In this document: positions 1-6,613 of the stretch, in pieces
Numbering within the stretch: position 1 is the stretch's first letter
Layout of the letters: the number at the start of each line of letters is the position of its first letter
Assembly: GCA_965150505.1 (NCBI GenBank)
Contig: CBCTVZ010000119.1
Location: 1-6,613, forward strand
Source: JAGZHZ01 sp965150505
Lineage (GTDB): Bacteria; Bacillota; Clostridia; Lachnospirales; Lachnospiraceae
DNA: 6,613 nt
Reading direction: 5' to 3'
Program-made: the position numbers and the translations under genes
The notes under the pieces: model-generated
What the model was told of the DNA's origin: nothing
Seen by the model: the letters and a program-made list of their open reading frames with translations, nothing else
Database searches by the model: none

Positions 1-288
1 TTCCGTGCCGATAGTATGCGGGAAGCATTTTTGTATTTGAAGGCTATGGCAGGCGGAAACCATGGCAGTACAATAGTCGGATGGGAAGCGTTGCCATTTG
101 GAAATCTTGTTTTTGTGGTGATTGGGATGATCGGTTCGATACCTATTTTCTCAAAACTAGAATTAAAAAACAAAGACAAAAAATGGTGGAATATAATATA
201 TGGATTGATGACCATGCTCATCTTTATCTTTGCTGTGAGTGAAGTCGTAAATTCTTCTTATAACCCATTTATTTATTTTAACTTTTAG
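1..288 (+). CDS. MBOAT family O-acyltransferase (AlgI/DltB-like), C-terminal part
   Basis: This is the 3' end of a gene that begins before the window; 95 residues are visible and the frame is open from base 1. The opening residues FRADSMREAFLYLKAM match the segment that AlgI-like membrane-bound O-acyltransferases carry near their C-terminus (usually WxxFRA followed by an amphipathic stretch). The closing residues NPFIYFNF match the usual C-terminal NPFIYFxF ending. Two hydrophobic segments, about visible residues 35-50 and 64-83, look like the last membrane helices. The invariant catalytic histidine of the family would lie upstream and cannot be checked. Family members move an acyl group, usually acetyl, across the membrane and work with an SGNH-type partner; the next gene encodes one. 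The substrate is unknown here, but a secreted or wall polysaccharide is the likeliest. The ATG at base 16 is an internal methionine, not a start. Confidence 0.88.
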   Translation, partial: FRADSMREAFLYLKAMAGGNHGSTIVGWEALPFGNLVFVVIGMIGSIPIFSKLELKNKDKKWWNIIYGLMTMLIFIFAVSEVVNSSYNPFIYFNF

Positions 289-292
289 GAGA
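287..292 (+). promoter_or_regulatory. Ribosome binding site of the AlgJ-like gene, overlapping the MBOAT stop codon
   Basis: AGGAGA begins inside the TAG stop codon of the MBOAT gene and lies 6 bases before the ATG at 299. The overlap suggests that the two genes are translated from one message, possibly with coupling. Confidence 0.75.
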
Positions 293-298
293 CTCGAA

Positions 299-1381
299 AT
301 GAAAAGAGAACCGCTTTTTATTAGAAATTGTATCATATCAGTCTGTGCACTTGGAATTTTGGGAGGTACTGGAGCAGTAACGCTGATCCGGCATTTTCCT
401 GAAATTCAACATGAGATCTCTGACACAGCAGCACAGCATGATGATCTGGCAAAGAAGGTGACAGCTGTAATTGATAAAAGTGATGAGGTTTGGAACAGCA
501 ATTTAGCCTTTCGGAAATATTTTTCTTCTCTGGACAGTAATATGAAATATTATCTGACAGGAGATTTTGCCTCGAATCAAGTGCTTCTGGGAAAAGAAGA
601 CTGGCTTTTTTACAAGACAACTACGGATGGCGATCCAATCGCTGACTATAAGGGAGAAAAGCAGTATTCTGAAGAAGAGATGCAGAAGATGGTATGGAAT
701 ATGAGGCATTTTCAGCAGATTCTAAAGAAAAAAGGGATGGATTTTGTCATTTTTATTGCTCCAAACAAAGAAGAAGTTTACTCAGAGTATCTTCCAGATA
801 CGATTCAGAAAGTAAATGAAAAAAATAGAACAGATTTGCTGGTAGAATATTTAAGAGAGATGACGGATATTCCTGTGATTTATCCAAAAACGGAACTGTG
901 TGAAGCAGCAAAGACAGAGATGCTTTATTATAAAAACGATACCCATTGGAATCAAAAAGGAGCATTTATCGGGACACAGGTTTTATTGGAAGAAGTTTAT
1001 GGAAAGACAAAAAAAGAATTGTCTGATCAGAAATTTAAGACGATTCAGCTGGAAAAAAAAGATTCTAATTACAATGACCTTTCCAGAATGGTAGGAATGG
1101 ATGGAAAATTTTATGATAAAGAAAGTTATGAGATTATTCCTGACAAAAAAGAAAAAATAGAGGAAAGCGTATTTTTGATAGGGGATTCTTTTGGTGTCTC
1201 CTTTTTGCCATGCCTTCAGCAGGAGTTTGAAGAAGTGACTTATTGCCATAGAAACAGCAGAAATATGGGACTGTTAGAACATACAAATCCAGATCTTGTG
1301 ATTTTAGAATATGTGGAGCGCTACACAGAAGAGATGGATGAATTTGTGTGGGATAATGTGCGTTTTATTTCGATTGGATAA
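299..1381 (+). CDS. Membrane-anchored SGNH-type O-acetyltransferase partner (AlgJ/AlgX/DHHW-like)
   Basis: The 360-residue product has a basic N-terminus followed by one hydrophobic segment (about residues 8-30), consistent with a signal anchor that places the rest outside the membrane. Three features identify the AlgJ/AlgX/DHHW type of SGNH-like protein: GKEDWLFY at 98-105, DTHWN at 214-218, and GDSFG at 295-299. By analogy with AlgX, whose Asp-His pair in DxHW and Ser in GDS form the catalytic triad, D214, H216 and S297 are the predicted triad and all are present. A late PDLVILEYVERY block (331-342) is also typical. The likely role is to transfer acetyl groups, exported by the MBOAT partner just upstream, onto a surface polysaccharide. 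The ATG at 299 is supported by a good Shine-Dalgarno site and by the anchor that follows. Which polymer is modified cannot be told; a hydrolase role is a less likely alternative. Confidence 0.85.
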   Translation: MKREPLFIRNCIISVCALGILGGTGAVTLIRHFPEIQHEISDTAAQHDDLAKKVTAVIDKSDEVWNSNLAFRKYFSSLDSNMKYYLTGDFASNQVLLGKEDWLFYKTTTDGDPIADYKGEKQYSEEEMQKMVWNMRHFQQILKKKGMDFVIFIAPNKEEVYSEYLPDTIQKVNEKNRTDLLVEYLREMTDIPVIYPKTELCEAAKTEMLYYKNDTHWNQKGAFIGTQVLLEEVYGKTKKELSDQKFKTIQLEKKDSNYNDLSRMVGMDGKFYDKESYEIIPDKKEKIEESVFLIGDSFGVSFLPCLQQEFEEVTYCHRNSRNMGLLEHTNPDLVILEYVERYTEEMDEFVWDNVRFISIG

Positions 1382-1398
1382 AAGAATACAAAAGAAAC

Positions 1399-1403
1399 GG
1401 AGG
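1399..1403 (+). promoter_or_regulatory. Ribosome binding site deciding the GTG start of sbcD
   Basis: GGAGG lies 10 bases before GTG at 1414. It supports GTG as the start; the first downstream in-frame ATG (residue 20) would remove the metal-binding D8 and H10. The 32-base gap it sits in (1382-1413) is purine-rich and holds no hairpin or promoter that I can recognise. Confidence 0.8.
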
Positions 1404-1413
1404 AAAAAATACG

Positions 1414-2547
1414 GTGAAATTTTTGCACTTGTCAGATCTACATATAGGAAAGAGAATACATGGATATTCCATGCTGGAAGATCAGAGATGGATTTTGCAG
1501 CAGATTTTAGAGATTGTAGAAACATATCAGCCGGATGGAATTTTGATCGCCGGAGATATTTACGATAAAAATGTGCCGATTGAAAGCGGAGTGACGCTTT
1601 TTAATCAATTTTTAAACAGCCTGCATGAAATGAAAAAGCAGGTTTTTTTTATTAGCGGAAATCATGATTCCGCACAGAGAATCCAGTTTGGAGATCAGAT
1701 TTTTGCGGAACAGAACATCCATGTTGCCGGAACTTTTGAAGGAGAAATCAGGAAAATTAAGACAGAAGACAAATATGGGGAAATTTTTATCTATCTGATT
1801 CCATTTTTAAAACCTTCGATGGTAAAAGCATGGTATGGCGAGGTAAAGACACATCAAGAAGCCGTGGAAAAGGCATTAAAAAGCGTCAAATTTGAAGAGG
1901 GAAAACGAAATATTTTGGTAGCGCATCAGTTTGTGACAAAGGGAAACTGGAGTCCGCAGATTTGTGATTCGGAACAACTGTCAATAGGAGGACTTGATCG
2001 GGTAGACGTTTCCGTATTTGAAAAATTTGATTATGTAGCTCTTGGCCATCTCCATGGACCGCAAAAAGTGGGAAGGGAGACGATTCGATACAGTGGATCT
2101 CCATTGAAATATTCTTTTTCGGAGAGTAGACAGAAGAAATCGGCTGTATTTTTTGAGATAAAAGAAAAAGGTGAGATAGAAATCGAACTGATTCCTCTGA
2201 TTCCAAAGCGTGATTTAAGAGTTCTAAAAGGACCTTTAAATGAAATTTTAAATCCAGATCATTATAAAAAGGGGAATCAGGAAGATTATGTGCGAGTAAT
2301 TTTGACGGATGAAAGAGAATTGTATGCACCGCTTGATGAGATACGAAAAATTTATCCCAATATTTTAAGGCTGGAATTTGATAATACAAGAACAAAGAAT
2401 GATATGGAGATTGAAAATTTGGAAGAAATAGAAAAAAAAGACGCATTTACATTATTTTCTGAGTTTTTTGAGAGACAGAATGAAAGAGCGATGGATGAAG
2501 AACAGAGGAAATGGGTGCGAGCGATTCTGGAAGGGGGAGATGTTTAA
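1414..2547 (+). CDS. sbcD: Exonuclease SbcCD subunit D (Mre11-like nuclease)
   Basis: The 377-residue protein has the full set of calcineurin-like metallophosphoesterase motifs in SbcD/Mre11 order: DLH (D8, H10), GDIYD (D48), GNHD (N83, H84, D85), a lone histidine in VAHQ (H171) and GHLH (H212, H214). These residues bind two metal ions, usually manganese, at the nuclease centre. Length is close to that of other SbcD proteins (about 380-400 residues). The region after about residue 270 should hold the capping and SbcC-binding parts. With SbcC it forms the cytoplasmic complex that trims and cleaves double-strand ends, DNA hairpins and protein-blocked ends. Translation starts at GTG, judged by the Shine-Dalgarno site and by the need to keep D8. 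The stop codon touches the sbcC start, so the two subunits are probably translationally coupled. A T8 run at 1643-1650 lies inside the gene but the frame is intact. Confidence 0.97.
   Translation: MKFLHLSDLHIGKRIHGYSMLEDQRWILQQILEIVETYQPDGILIAGDIYDKNVPIESGVTLFNQFLNSLHEMKKQVFFISGNHDSAQRIQFGDQIFAEQNIHVAGTFEGEIRKIKTEDKYGEIFIYLIPFLKPSMVKAWYGEVKTHQEAVEKALKSVKFEEGKRNILVAHQFVTKGNWSPQICDSEQLSIGGLDRVDVSVFEKFDYVALGHLHGPQKVGRETIRYSGSPLKYSFSESRQKKSAVFFEIKEKGEIEIELIPLIPKRDLRVLKGPLNEILNPDHYKKGNQEDYVRVILTDERELYAPLDEIRKIYPNILRLEFDNTRTKNDMEIENLEEIEKKDAFTLFSEFFERQNERAMDEEQRKWVRAILEGGDV
2533..2539 (+). promoter_or_regulatory. Ribosome binding site of sbcC inside the end of sbcD
   Basis: GGGGGAG lies within the last codons of sbcD, 8 bases before the sbcC ATG. 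It is strong enough to allow initiation next to terminating sbcD ribosomes. Confidence 0.7.
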
Positions 2548-5500
2548 ATGAAACCGTTAAAGCTGGTAATGAGCGGATTTGGACCTTTTGCAGACAGAGA
2601 AGAGATTCGTTTTGAAGAAGAGAAACTGGACGGTGTTTTTTTAGTCACAGGAGATACCGGATCAGGAAAGACGACAATTTTTGATGCGATTTCTTTTGCA
2701 TTGTATGGGGAGGCAAGCGGAGAATGGCGTTCCTCAGAAGGATTTAGAAGCGGTTATGCACAGGAGGAGACAAAGACCTTTGTGGAGATGAGCTTTTTGC
2801 AGAAAGGAAAAAGGTACTGTGTAAAACGAAATCCAGAGTATCAAAGACCATCGAAACGGGGACAAAAATTAGTCAAAGAGAAACAGGAAGCCGTTTTAGA
2901 ATATGCAGATGGAACGACAATCAGCGGAGTGCGTCAAGTCAATGAAGCGATTCAGGAACTGATTGGAATTGACAGAAAACAGTTTAAACAGGTAGCAATG
3001 ATTGCACAGGGAGAGTTTTTGTCTCTGCTCACAGCGAACAGCAAAGAGCGTGGGGAAATATTGCGAAAGGTATTTGAGACAGAAAATTTTAAAATACTTC
3101 AGCAGAAATTATCAGAAAAAGAATCGGAATATGCCAAAAAATGTGAACGTCAAGATCAAAATTTACTCCAGATCATGCAGGGAATAAAGATCGAACAGGA
3201 ATTTCCAGAGAGGGAAAAGCTGTTGAAAAGCAGAGAAGAAAAAAGGGTGCAGGAGACAGAGGAATGGCTGGACAATCTTGTAAAATGGGAGAGAGAACAA
3301 GAAAAATGGACAAAGAAGAAAATAGAGGAACTGGAGGAAGAAATACAAAAGCAAAATAAAGAGATCGGACGCGCCAAATATGAGGAAACGACATTTTTAA
3401 ATTTTGAGACAGCCAAAAAGGAACTAGAGAAGTTAGAAAAGGAAGAAGAACGACAGCAAGATCAAAAAGAGATACTGGAAGCAGCCAAAAAAGCAGTTCG
3501 CAAGATTTTACCGTTAGAAAATAGATGGCGGGAAGAAAAAGAAAAGCAAAAACAGTTAGAACAACAGATTCAAAAACAGGAAGAAACATTACAGAGGGCA
3601 AATTTTCTTCAGAAAGAACTAGAAGAAGAACGACAGCGGTGGGAAGAGGAAAAACAAAAGGAAGAAGAAAAGGAGAGACAGATCTTAGAATTTGAAGAAA
3701 AAAAGCCATTTCGAGAGAAAAAACGAAAGCTGGGAGAAGAAAAAAGAGCGCTGATCGAAAAGAAAGGTATTTTTCAAGAAAAAATAGAAATAGCTGTGAA
3801 AAGACAGGAGGAATTGCTTCTGGAACAGCAAAAAATGATACAGTATGAAAAAGAAGAGGAGGGAGCAGAGCGGGAAGCAGAAATTTGCAGCGCAAAGATA
3901 AAAGAGCTAGAAAAAAAGAGACAAGAGATCTGGAATCTTTGGAAAGAAAAATGTGATTTCGATATCATACAGAATAAAGAAGAAAAGTTGTTGGAGGAAT
4001 ACAAAGAAAAAAGAAAAAGATGGGAGGAACACAATCAAAATTTTCAGGAGATCGAAAAATTATTTTTCGGAAATCTGGCCGGTATTTTGGCGCAGGACTT
4101 AGAAGAAAATATGCCGTGTCCAGTCTGTGGGTCTACACACCATCCTCATAAAGCGCAGAGCGTTCATTCGGCCGTTACAAGAGAGGAATGGGAAGAACTC
4201 AGAAAAGAAAACGACAAACAGAGAAATGAATTATCTGAAAAAAGGACGGAGCTTGAAACAAAAAAGATAGAGATAAAAAGTAAAGAAGAGGAATTTCTAA
4301 AAAAGTTGTCCCAATTAATGGAGGAAATTTTAGGGGAAGAATATGAAGAAAAGAAAAGCCATCTGCAGAGAGAAAAATATCAAGAGGAATTAGAGTATCT
4401 GGAAGAAAAAAACAAAGAGCTTTTGAATGAAAAAAAGAAGCAACAAACAGAATATGAGGAGAGAGTGAAAAAAAAGAAAGAAGCACAAAAGCGAGTTCGA
4501 GAAATTTCAGAAGATCTTCCAAGATATCAAAAAGAAGAAAAAGCAGCAAGAGAACAGGAAACAGAATTTGATAAGCAGATCTGGCTTTGTCAGCAAAACC
4601 TAGATGAAATTGAAAAAAAATATCCGAATATAGAAGAGATGCGAGACGAGGAAGAAGAAAAGATCGAGACATTAAAACAGGAAGTAGAATTTTCCAGAAA
4701 AAAGAGAGAGGAAATTCAGGAGAAACAACAAACTCAAAAAGAGGAACAAATTCGTCTTCAGACCATATTAGATGCAAAAAAAGCAGAATATGAAGAGCAA
4801 ATAAAAAATACAGAAAAATATGAAAAGGTTTGGATTTCGGCATATAAGAACGAGGGATTTGCGACAGAGGAATCGTATCAAAATGCTTTAAGAAGTGAGA
4901 AAGAGATCAAAGTTCTCGAAACTTTTTTGGAAGAAAATGAGAGAACAAAAAATAATTTAAGGGCAGAAATCAAAGTGATGGAAGAACAGCTTTGCAGCAA
5001 AGAGCGAAAAGATGTTTTAGAATTGGAGCAAAAAGCAGAAGCGACAAAGAAAGAAAAACAAAAATATCAGGAGCTTTATCAAGATTTTTCCCTGTATGTC
5101 AAGAGAAATTGTGAGATTCAAAAGGAAATAGAAGAGCTGACCCAAGCGCAGAAAAAAGATAGATGCTTATATGGAAAATATAAAGAATTATCGGACACAG
5201 CAAATGGAAGATTAAAAGGAAAAGAAAAACTTGCCTTTGAACAGTATGTGCAGAGATTTTATTTTAGACAGGTCGTGCAAAAGGCAAATCATCGCTTTTA
5301 CAAAATGTCAGGGGGACAGTATGAATTGCATTGTATGGAATATGCCGACGATAATAAGCGCTTGTCAGGATTAGATCTGGAGATTATGGACTATTATACA
5401 GGAAAAATGCGTTCAGTAAAATCTCTCTCAGGTGGGGAATCGTTTCAGGCAGCCCTTGCTCTTGCCCTTGGTCTGTCCGATGTGATACAAAGCTATGCTG

Positions 5501-5718
5501 GAGGAATTGATGTAGATGCCGTTTTTATTGATGAAGGATTTGGATCGCTTGATGTCAATGCTTTGGAACAGGCAGTCAAGGTATTGACAGACCTCAGCGG
5601 GGAAAATCGTATGGTAGGCATTATCTCACACGTCAGTGAATTGAAAGAGCGAATTGAGAAAAAAGTAGAATTGACAAAGACGATGAAAGGAAGCTCTATT
5701 ACGGTAAAGGACTTTTAA
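2548..5718 (+). CDS. sbcC: Exonuclease SbcCD subunit C (Rad50-like SMC-type ATPase)
   Basis: The 1056-residue protein shows the complete Rad50/SbcC layout. The N-terminal ATPase half carries Walker A GDTGSGKT (35-42) and a Q-loop glutamine in IAQGEF (Q154). A long, very charged coiled coil (about 180-510) leads to the zinc hook CPVCGSTHHP with C524 and C527, followed by the returning coil (about 545-870). The C-terminal half has the ABC signature LSGGES (960-965), Walker B with its catalytic glutamate in VFIDEG (D995, E996), the D-loop SLD (1000-1002) and the H-loop histidine (H1028). ATP binding joins the two halves and controls the SbcD nuclease; the hook cysteines pair two arms through one zinc ion. 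The hook lies almost at the midpoint, so both arms are of similar length. The size matches other SbcC proteins (roughly 1000-1150). The start is fixed by the abutting sbcD stop and the conserved opening MKPLKLVMSGFGPF. Confidence 0.98.
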   Translation: MKPLKLVMSGFGPFADREEIRFEEEKLDGVFLVTGDTGSGKTTIFDAISFALYGEASGEWRSSEGFRSGYAQEETKTFVEMSFLQKGKRYCVKRNPEYQRPSKRGQKLVKEKQEAVLEYADGTTISGVRQVNEAIQELIGIDRKQFKQVAMIAQGEFLSLLTANSKERGEILRKVFETENFKILQQKLSEKESEYAKKCERQDQNLLQIMQGIKIEQEFPEREKLLKSREEKRVQETEEWLDNLVKWEREQEKWTKKKIEELEEEIQKQNKEIGRAKYEETTFLNFETAKKELEKLEKEEERQQDQKEILEAAKKAVRKILPLENRWREEKEKQKQLEQQIQKQEETLQRANFLQKELEEERQRWEEEKQKEEEKERQILEFEEKKPFREKKRKLGEEKRALIEKKGIFQEKIEIAVKRQEELLLEQQKMIQYEKEEEGAEREAEICSAKIKELEKKRQEIWNLWKEKCDFDIIQNKEEKLLEEYKEKRKRWEEHNQNFQEIEKLFFGNLAGILAQDLEENMPCPVCGSTHHPHKAQSVHSAVTREEWEELRKENDKQRNELSEKRTELETKKIEIKSKEEEFLKKLSQLMEEILGEEYEEKKSHLQREKYQEELEYLEEKNKELLNEKKKQQTEYEERVKKKKEAQKRVREISEDLPRYQKEEKAAREQETEFDKQIWLCQQNLDEIEKKYPNIEEMRDEEEEKIETLKQEVEFSRKKREEIQEKQQTQKEEQIRLQTILDAKKAEYEEQIKNTEKYEKVWISAYKNEGFATEESYQNALRSEKEIKVLETFLEENERTKNNLRAEIKVMEEQLCSKERKDVLELEQKAEATKKEKQKYQELYQDFSLYVKRNCEIQKEIEELTQAQKKDRCLYGKYKELSDTANGRLKGKEKLAFEQYVQRFYFRQVVQKANHRFYKMSGGQYELHCMEYADDNKRLSGLDLEIMDYYTGKMRSVKSLSGGESFQAALALALGLSDVIQSYAGGIDVDAVFIDEGFGSLDVNALEQAVKVLTDLSGENRMVGIISHVSELKERIEKKVELTKTMKGSSITVKDF

Positions 5719-5724
5719 AAGAAG

Positions 5725-5763
5725 AAAATGGCGGTAAGACATAGAAGCTTACTGCCATTTTTA
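5725..5763 (+). terminator. Rho-independent terminator after sbcC, possibly bidirectional
   Basis: An inverted repeat pairs 5725-5738 with 5748-5761 around a 9-base loop, giving a 14-pair stem; the outer pairs are A-T. A T-rich stretch (TTTTTATTTTATT) follows on the plus strand. It begins a few bases after the sbcC stop and should end the plus-strand transcript. Read on the minus strand the same hairpin is followed by TTTTCTTCTTTT, so it could also end the convergent EEP gene. One pair is G-U in plus-strand RNA (5733 with 5753) but becomes an A-C mismatch in minus-strand RNA, so the plus direction should be the stronger. Confidence 0.85.
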
Positions 5764-5778
5764 TTTTATTGCTATTTT

Positions 5779-6613
5779 TTAATTTTTTAATTTAAAATTC
5801 ATCACAACAGGATTGTGATCGGAATAAAGAAACTTTGTATCTAAGATTTCAAATTTTTCACAGGAAACGTTATCGGAGATCACAAATCCATCCAGTGTTA
5901 CGACAAAGGAATGGTCTGGATCATACGGAATATCCGTATTTCTGGAACTTTTTGCCATGGTCTGCTGTTGTTCTTCTGTGAGCAGATCCATAACATTGAC
6001 AAATCCTTCAGGCAGGTATTCGCGTGGGAAAGGATGCGCCCAAGAAGGAGTAGAATCGTCTTCTTCCGCGCTTTTATTCATGTTGTGGTTAAAATCGCCT
6101 CCGCATACGATATAGTTTCCAAGCGCTCTCTCTGCTTTCATATCTTCCATCAACATTTTCATCTGTCCTTCTCGTACAGAAGCATCGTTTCCATATGCAG
6201 ACATATGGACAGAATAAATACAAAGCTCTTTTCCGTCAGAGACGGGAATTTTTGAGACGGAGTAACATCGGTCAAGATCCAGAAATTTTGAAAATCCAGA
6301 GGCAACCGGAAAACTGCGCCGCAGAGCGGAAGTGATAGGAAAACGAGAGTAAAGGGCAATGGAAGATAGAGATTTTCCATGTGGTTCCCAAGGCGGCACC
6401 ATCAAAAATGCGGAATCATAGTTGATGGCATATTGGTAATAATAGTCAGGAAATGATTGGGTTAAAAGGTCAATCTCATTGACGTGATGGCTCCGTGTAG
6501 AATCAAGGTCAACTTCTTCAAAAATAGCAAAGTCAACATTTTGATTTTGAGCAAGCTTTGCAGCGCCAGTGACAAGCTCGACGACACTGTCATGACTTTT
6601 CGCAACGGAACTT
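5779..6613 (-). CDS. Endonuclease/exonuclease/phosphatase (EEP) superfamily protein, C-terminal part
   Basis: The minus-strand frame is open to the window edge, so the gene starts beyond 6613; 277 residues are visible, numbered here from the first full codon (6612-6610). EEP landmarks appear in order: a metal-binding glutamate in FEEVD (E33), YSRFPI (88-93), the SVHMSAYG block with H136, GGDFN (D173, N175), DGFVISDN (about 241-248) and SDHNPV (D265, H266). This is the complete set expected for the C-terminal three quarters of a DNase I-like fold, so the visible part is probably active. The family includes nucleases, phosphoinositide phosphatases and sphingomyelinases; motifs alone do not choose between them. 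From memory, similar clostridial proteins have an N-terminal membrane anchor, which would fall outside the window. A shorter reading from TTG at 6405 would drop E33 and is unlikely. The gene is convergent with sbcC. Confidence 0.9.
   Translation of the reverse strand, partial: SSVAKSHDSVVELVTGAAKLAQNQNVDFAIFEEVDLDSTRSHHVNEIDLLTQSFPDYYYQYAINYDSAFLMVPPWEPHGKSLSSIALYSRFPITSALRRSFPVASGFSKFLDLDRCYSVSKIPVSDGKELCIYSVHMSAYGNDASVREGQMKMLMEDMKAERALGNYIVCGGDFNHNMNKSAEEDDSTPSWAHPFPREYLPEGFVNVMDLLTEEQQQTMAKSSRNTDIPYDPDHSFVVTLDGFVISDNVSCEKFEILDTKFLYSDHNPVVMNFKLKN

Noticed and set aside
16..18. ATG as the start of a small membrane protein
   Set aside because: The frame is open to base 1 and the preceding codons (FRADS) belong to the MBOAT C-terminal motif, so this is an internal methionine.
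1311..1568. A plus-strand frame bridging the AlgJ-like gene and sbcD
   Set aside because: It overlaps both genes out of frame, has no convincing domain, and the flanking genes are complete without it, so it does not indicate a frameshift.
1886..2446. A 186-codon minus-strand open frame within sbcD
   Set aside because: It lies fully opposite a clearly conserved SbcD reading frame and shows no recognisable domain.
3173..3895. A 240-codon minus-strand open frame within sbcC, plus others nearby (for example 4199-4843)
   Set aside because: Products are low-complexity L/F/S-rich mirror images of the purine-rich sbcC coiled coil, with no family resemblance. They are shadows of the real gene.
5911..6255. 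A 114-codon plus-strand open frame opposite the EEP gene
   Set aside because: The opposite strand carries conserved EEP catalytic motifs over the same bases; this frame is a shadow.
6403..6405. TTG as the start codon of the EEP gene
   Set aside because: The same frame continues upstream to the window edge with family-like sequence, including the FEEVD metal-binding segment, so the gene starts outside the window.

Overview
The window looks like a chromosomal segment from a low-GC Gram-positive anaerobe, most likely a member of the Clostridia near Lachnospiraceae. This rests on AT-rich DNA with heavy AGA/GAA/AAA codon use, strong purine-rich Shine-Dalgarno sites, tight gene packing, and proteins that resemble families I know from that group. 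The assignment is inference; there is no rRNA or other taxonomic marker here.

Layout: (1) 1-288, plus strand: the C-terminal end of a membrane-bound O-acyltransferase (MBOAT, AlgI/DltB-like). (2) 299-1381, plus: its usual partner, a membrane-anchored SGNH-type AlgJ/AlgX/DHHW-like protein. Together they form a two-gene module predicted to acetylate an extracellular or cell-wall polysaccharide. (3) 1414-2547 and 2548-5718, plus: sbcD and sbcC, the bacterial Mre11-Rad50 nuclease/ATPase pair, joined stop-to-start with no gap. (4) 5725-5763: a strong hairpin plus T-rich tract that ends the plus-strand run. (5) 5779 to beyond 6613, minus strand: the C-terminal 277 residues of an endonuclease/exonuclease/phosphatase (EEP) superfamily protein, convergent with sbcC.

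The four plus-strand genes are separated by 10, 32 and 0 bases with no terminator visible between them, so the acetylation module and sbcDC may share a transcript, although their functions are unrelated as far as is known. SbcD and SbcC would act together on DNA ends and hairpins in the cytoplasm. The EEP gene runs toward them from the other strand and is separated by a terminator that may serve both directions.

No RNA genes, CRISPR arrays, mobile elements, attachment sites or large repeats are visible. The genes present belong to recognisable families, and I do not see convincing evidence of an undescribed system. The most interesting points are the O-acetylation/SbcCD gene adjacency and the uncharacterised EEP family protein.
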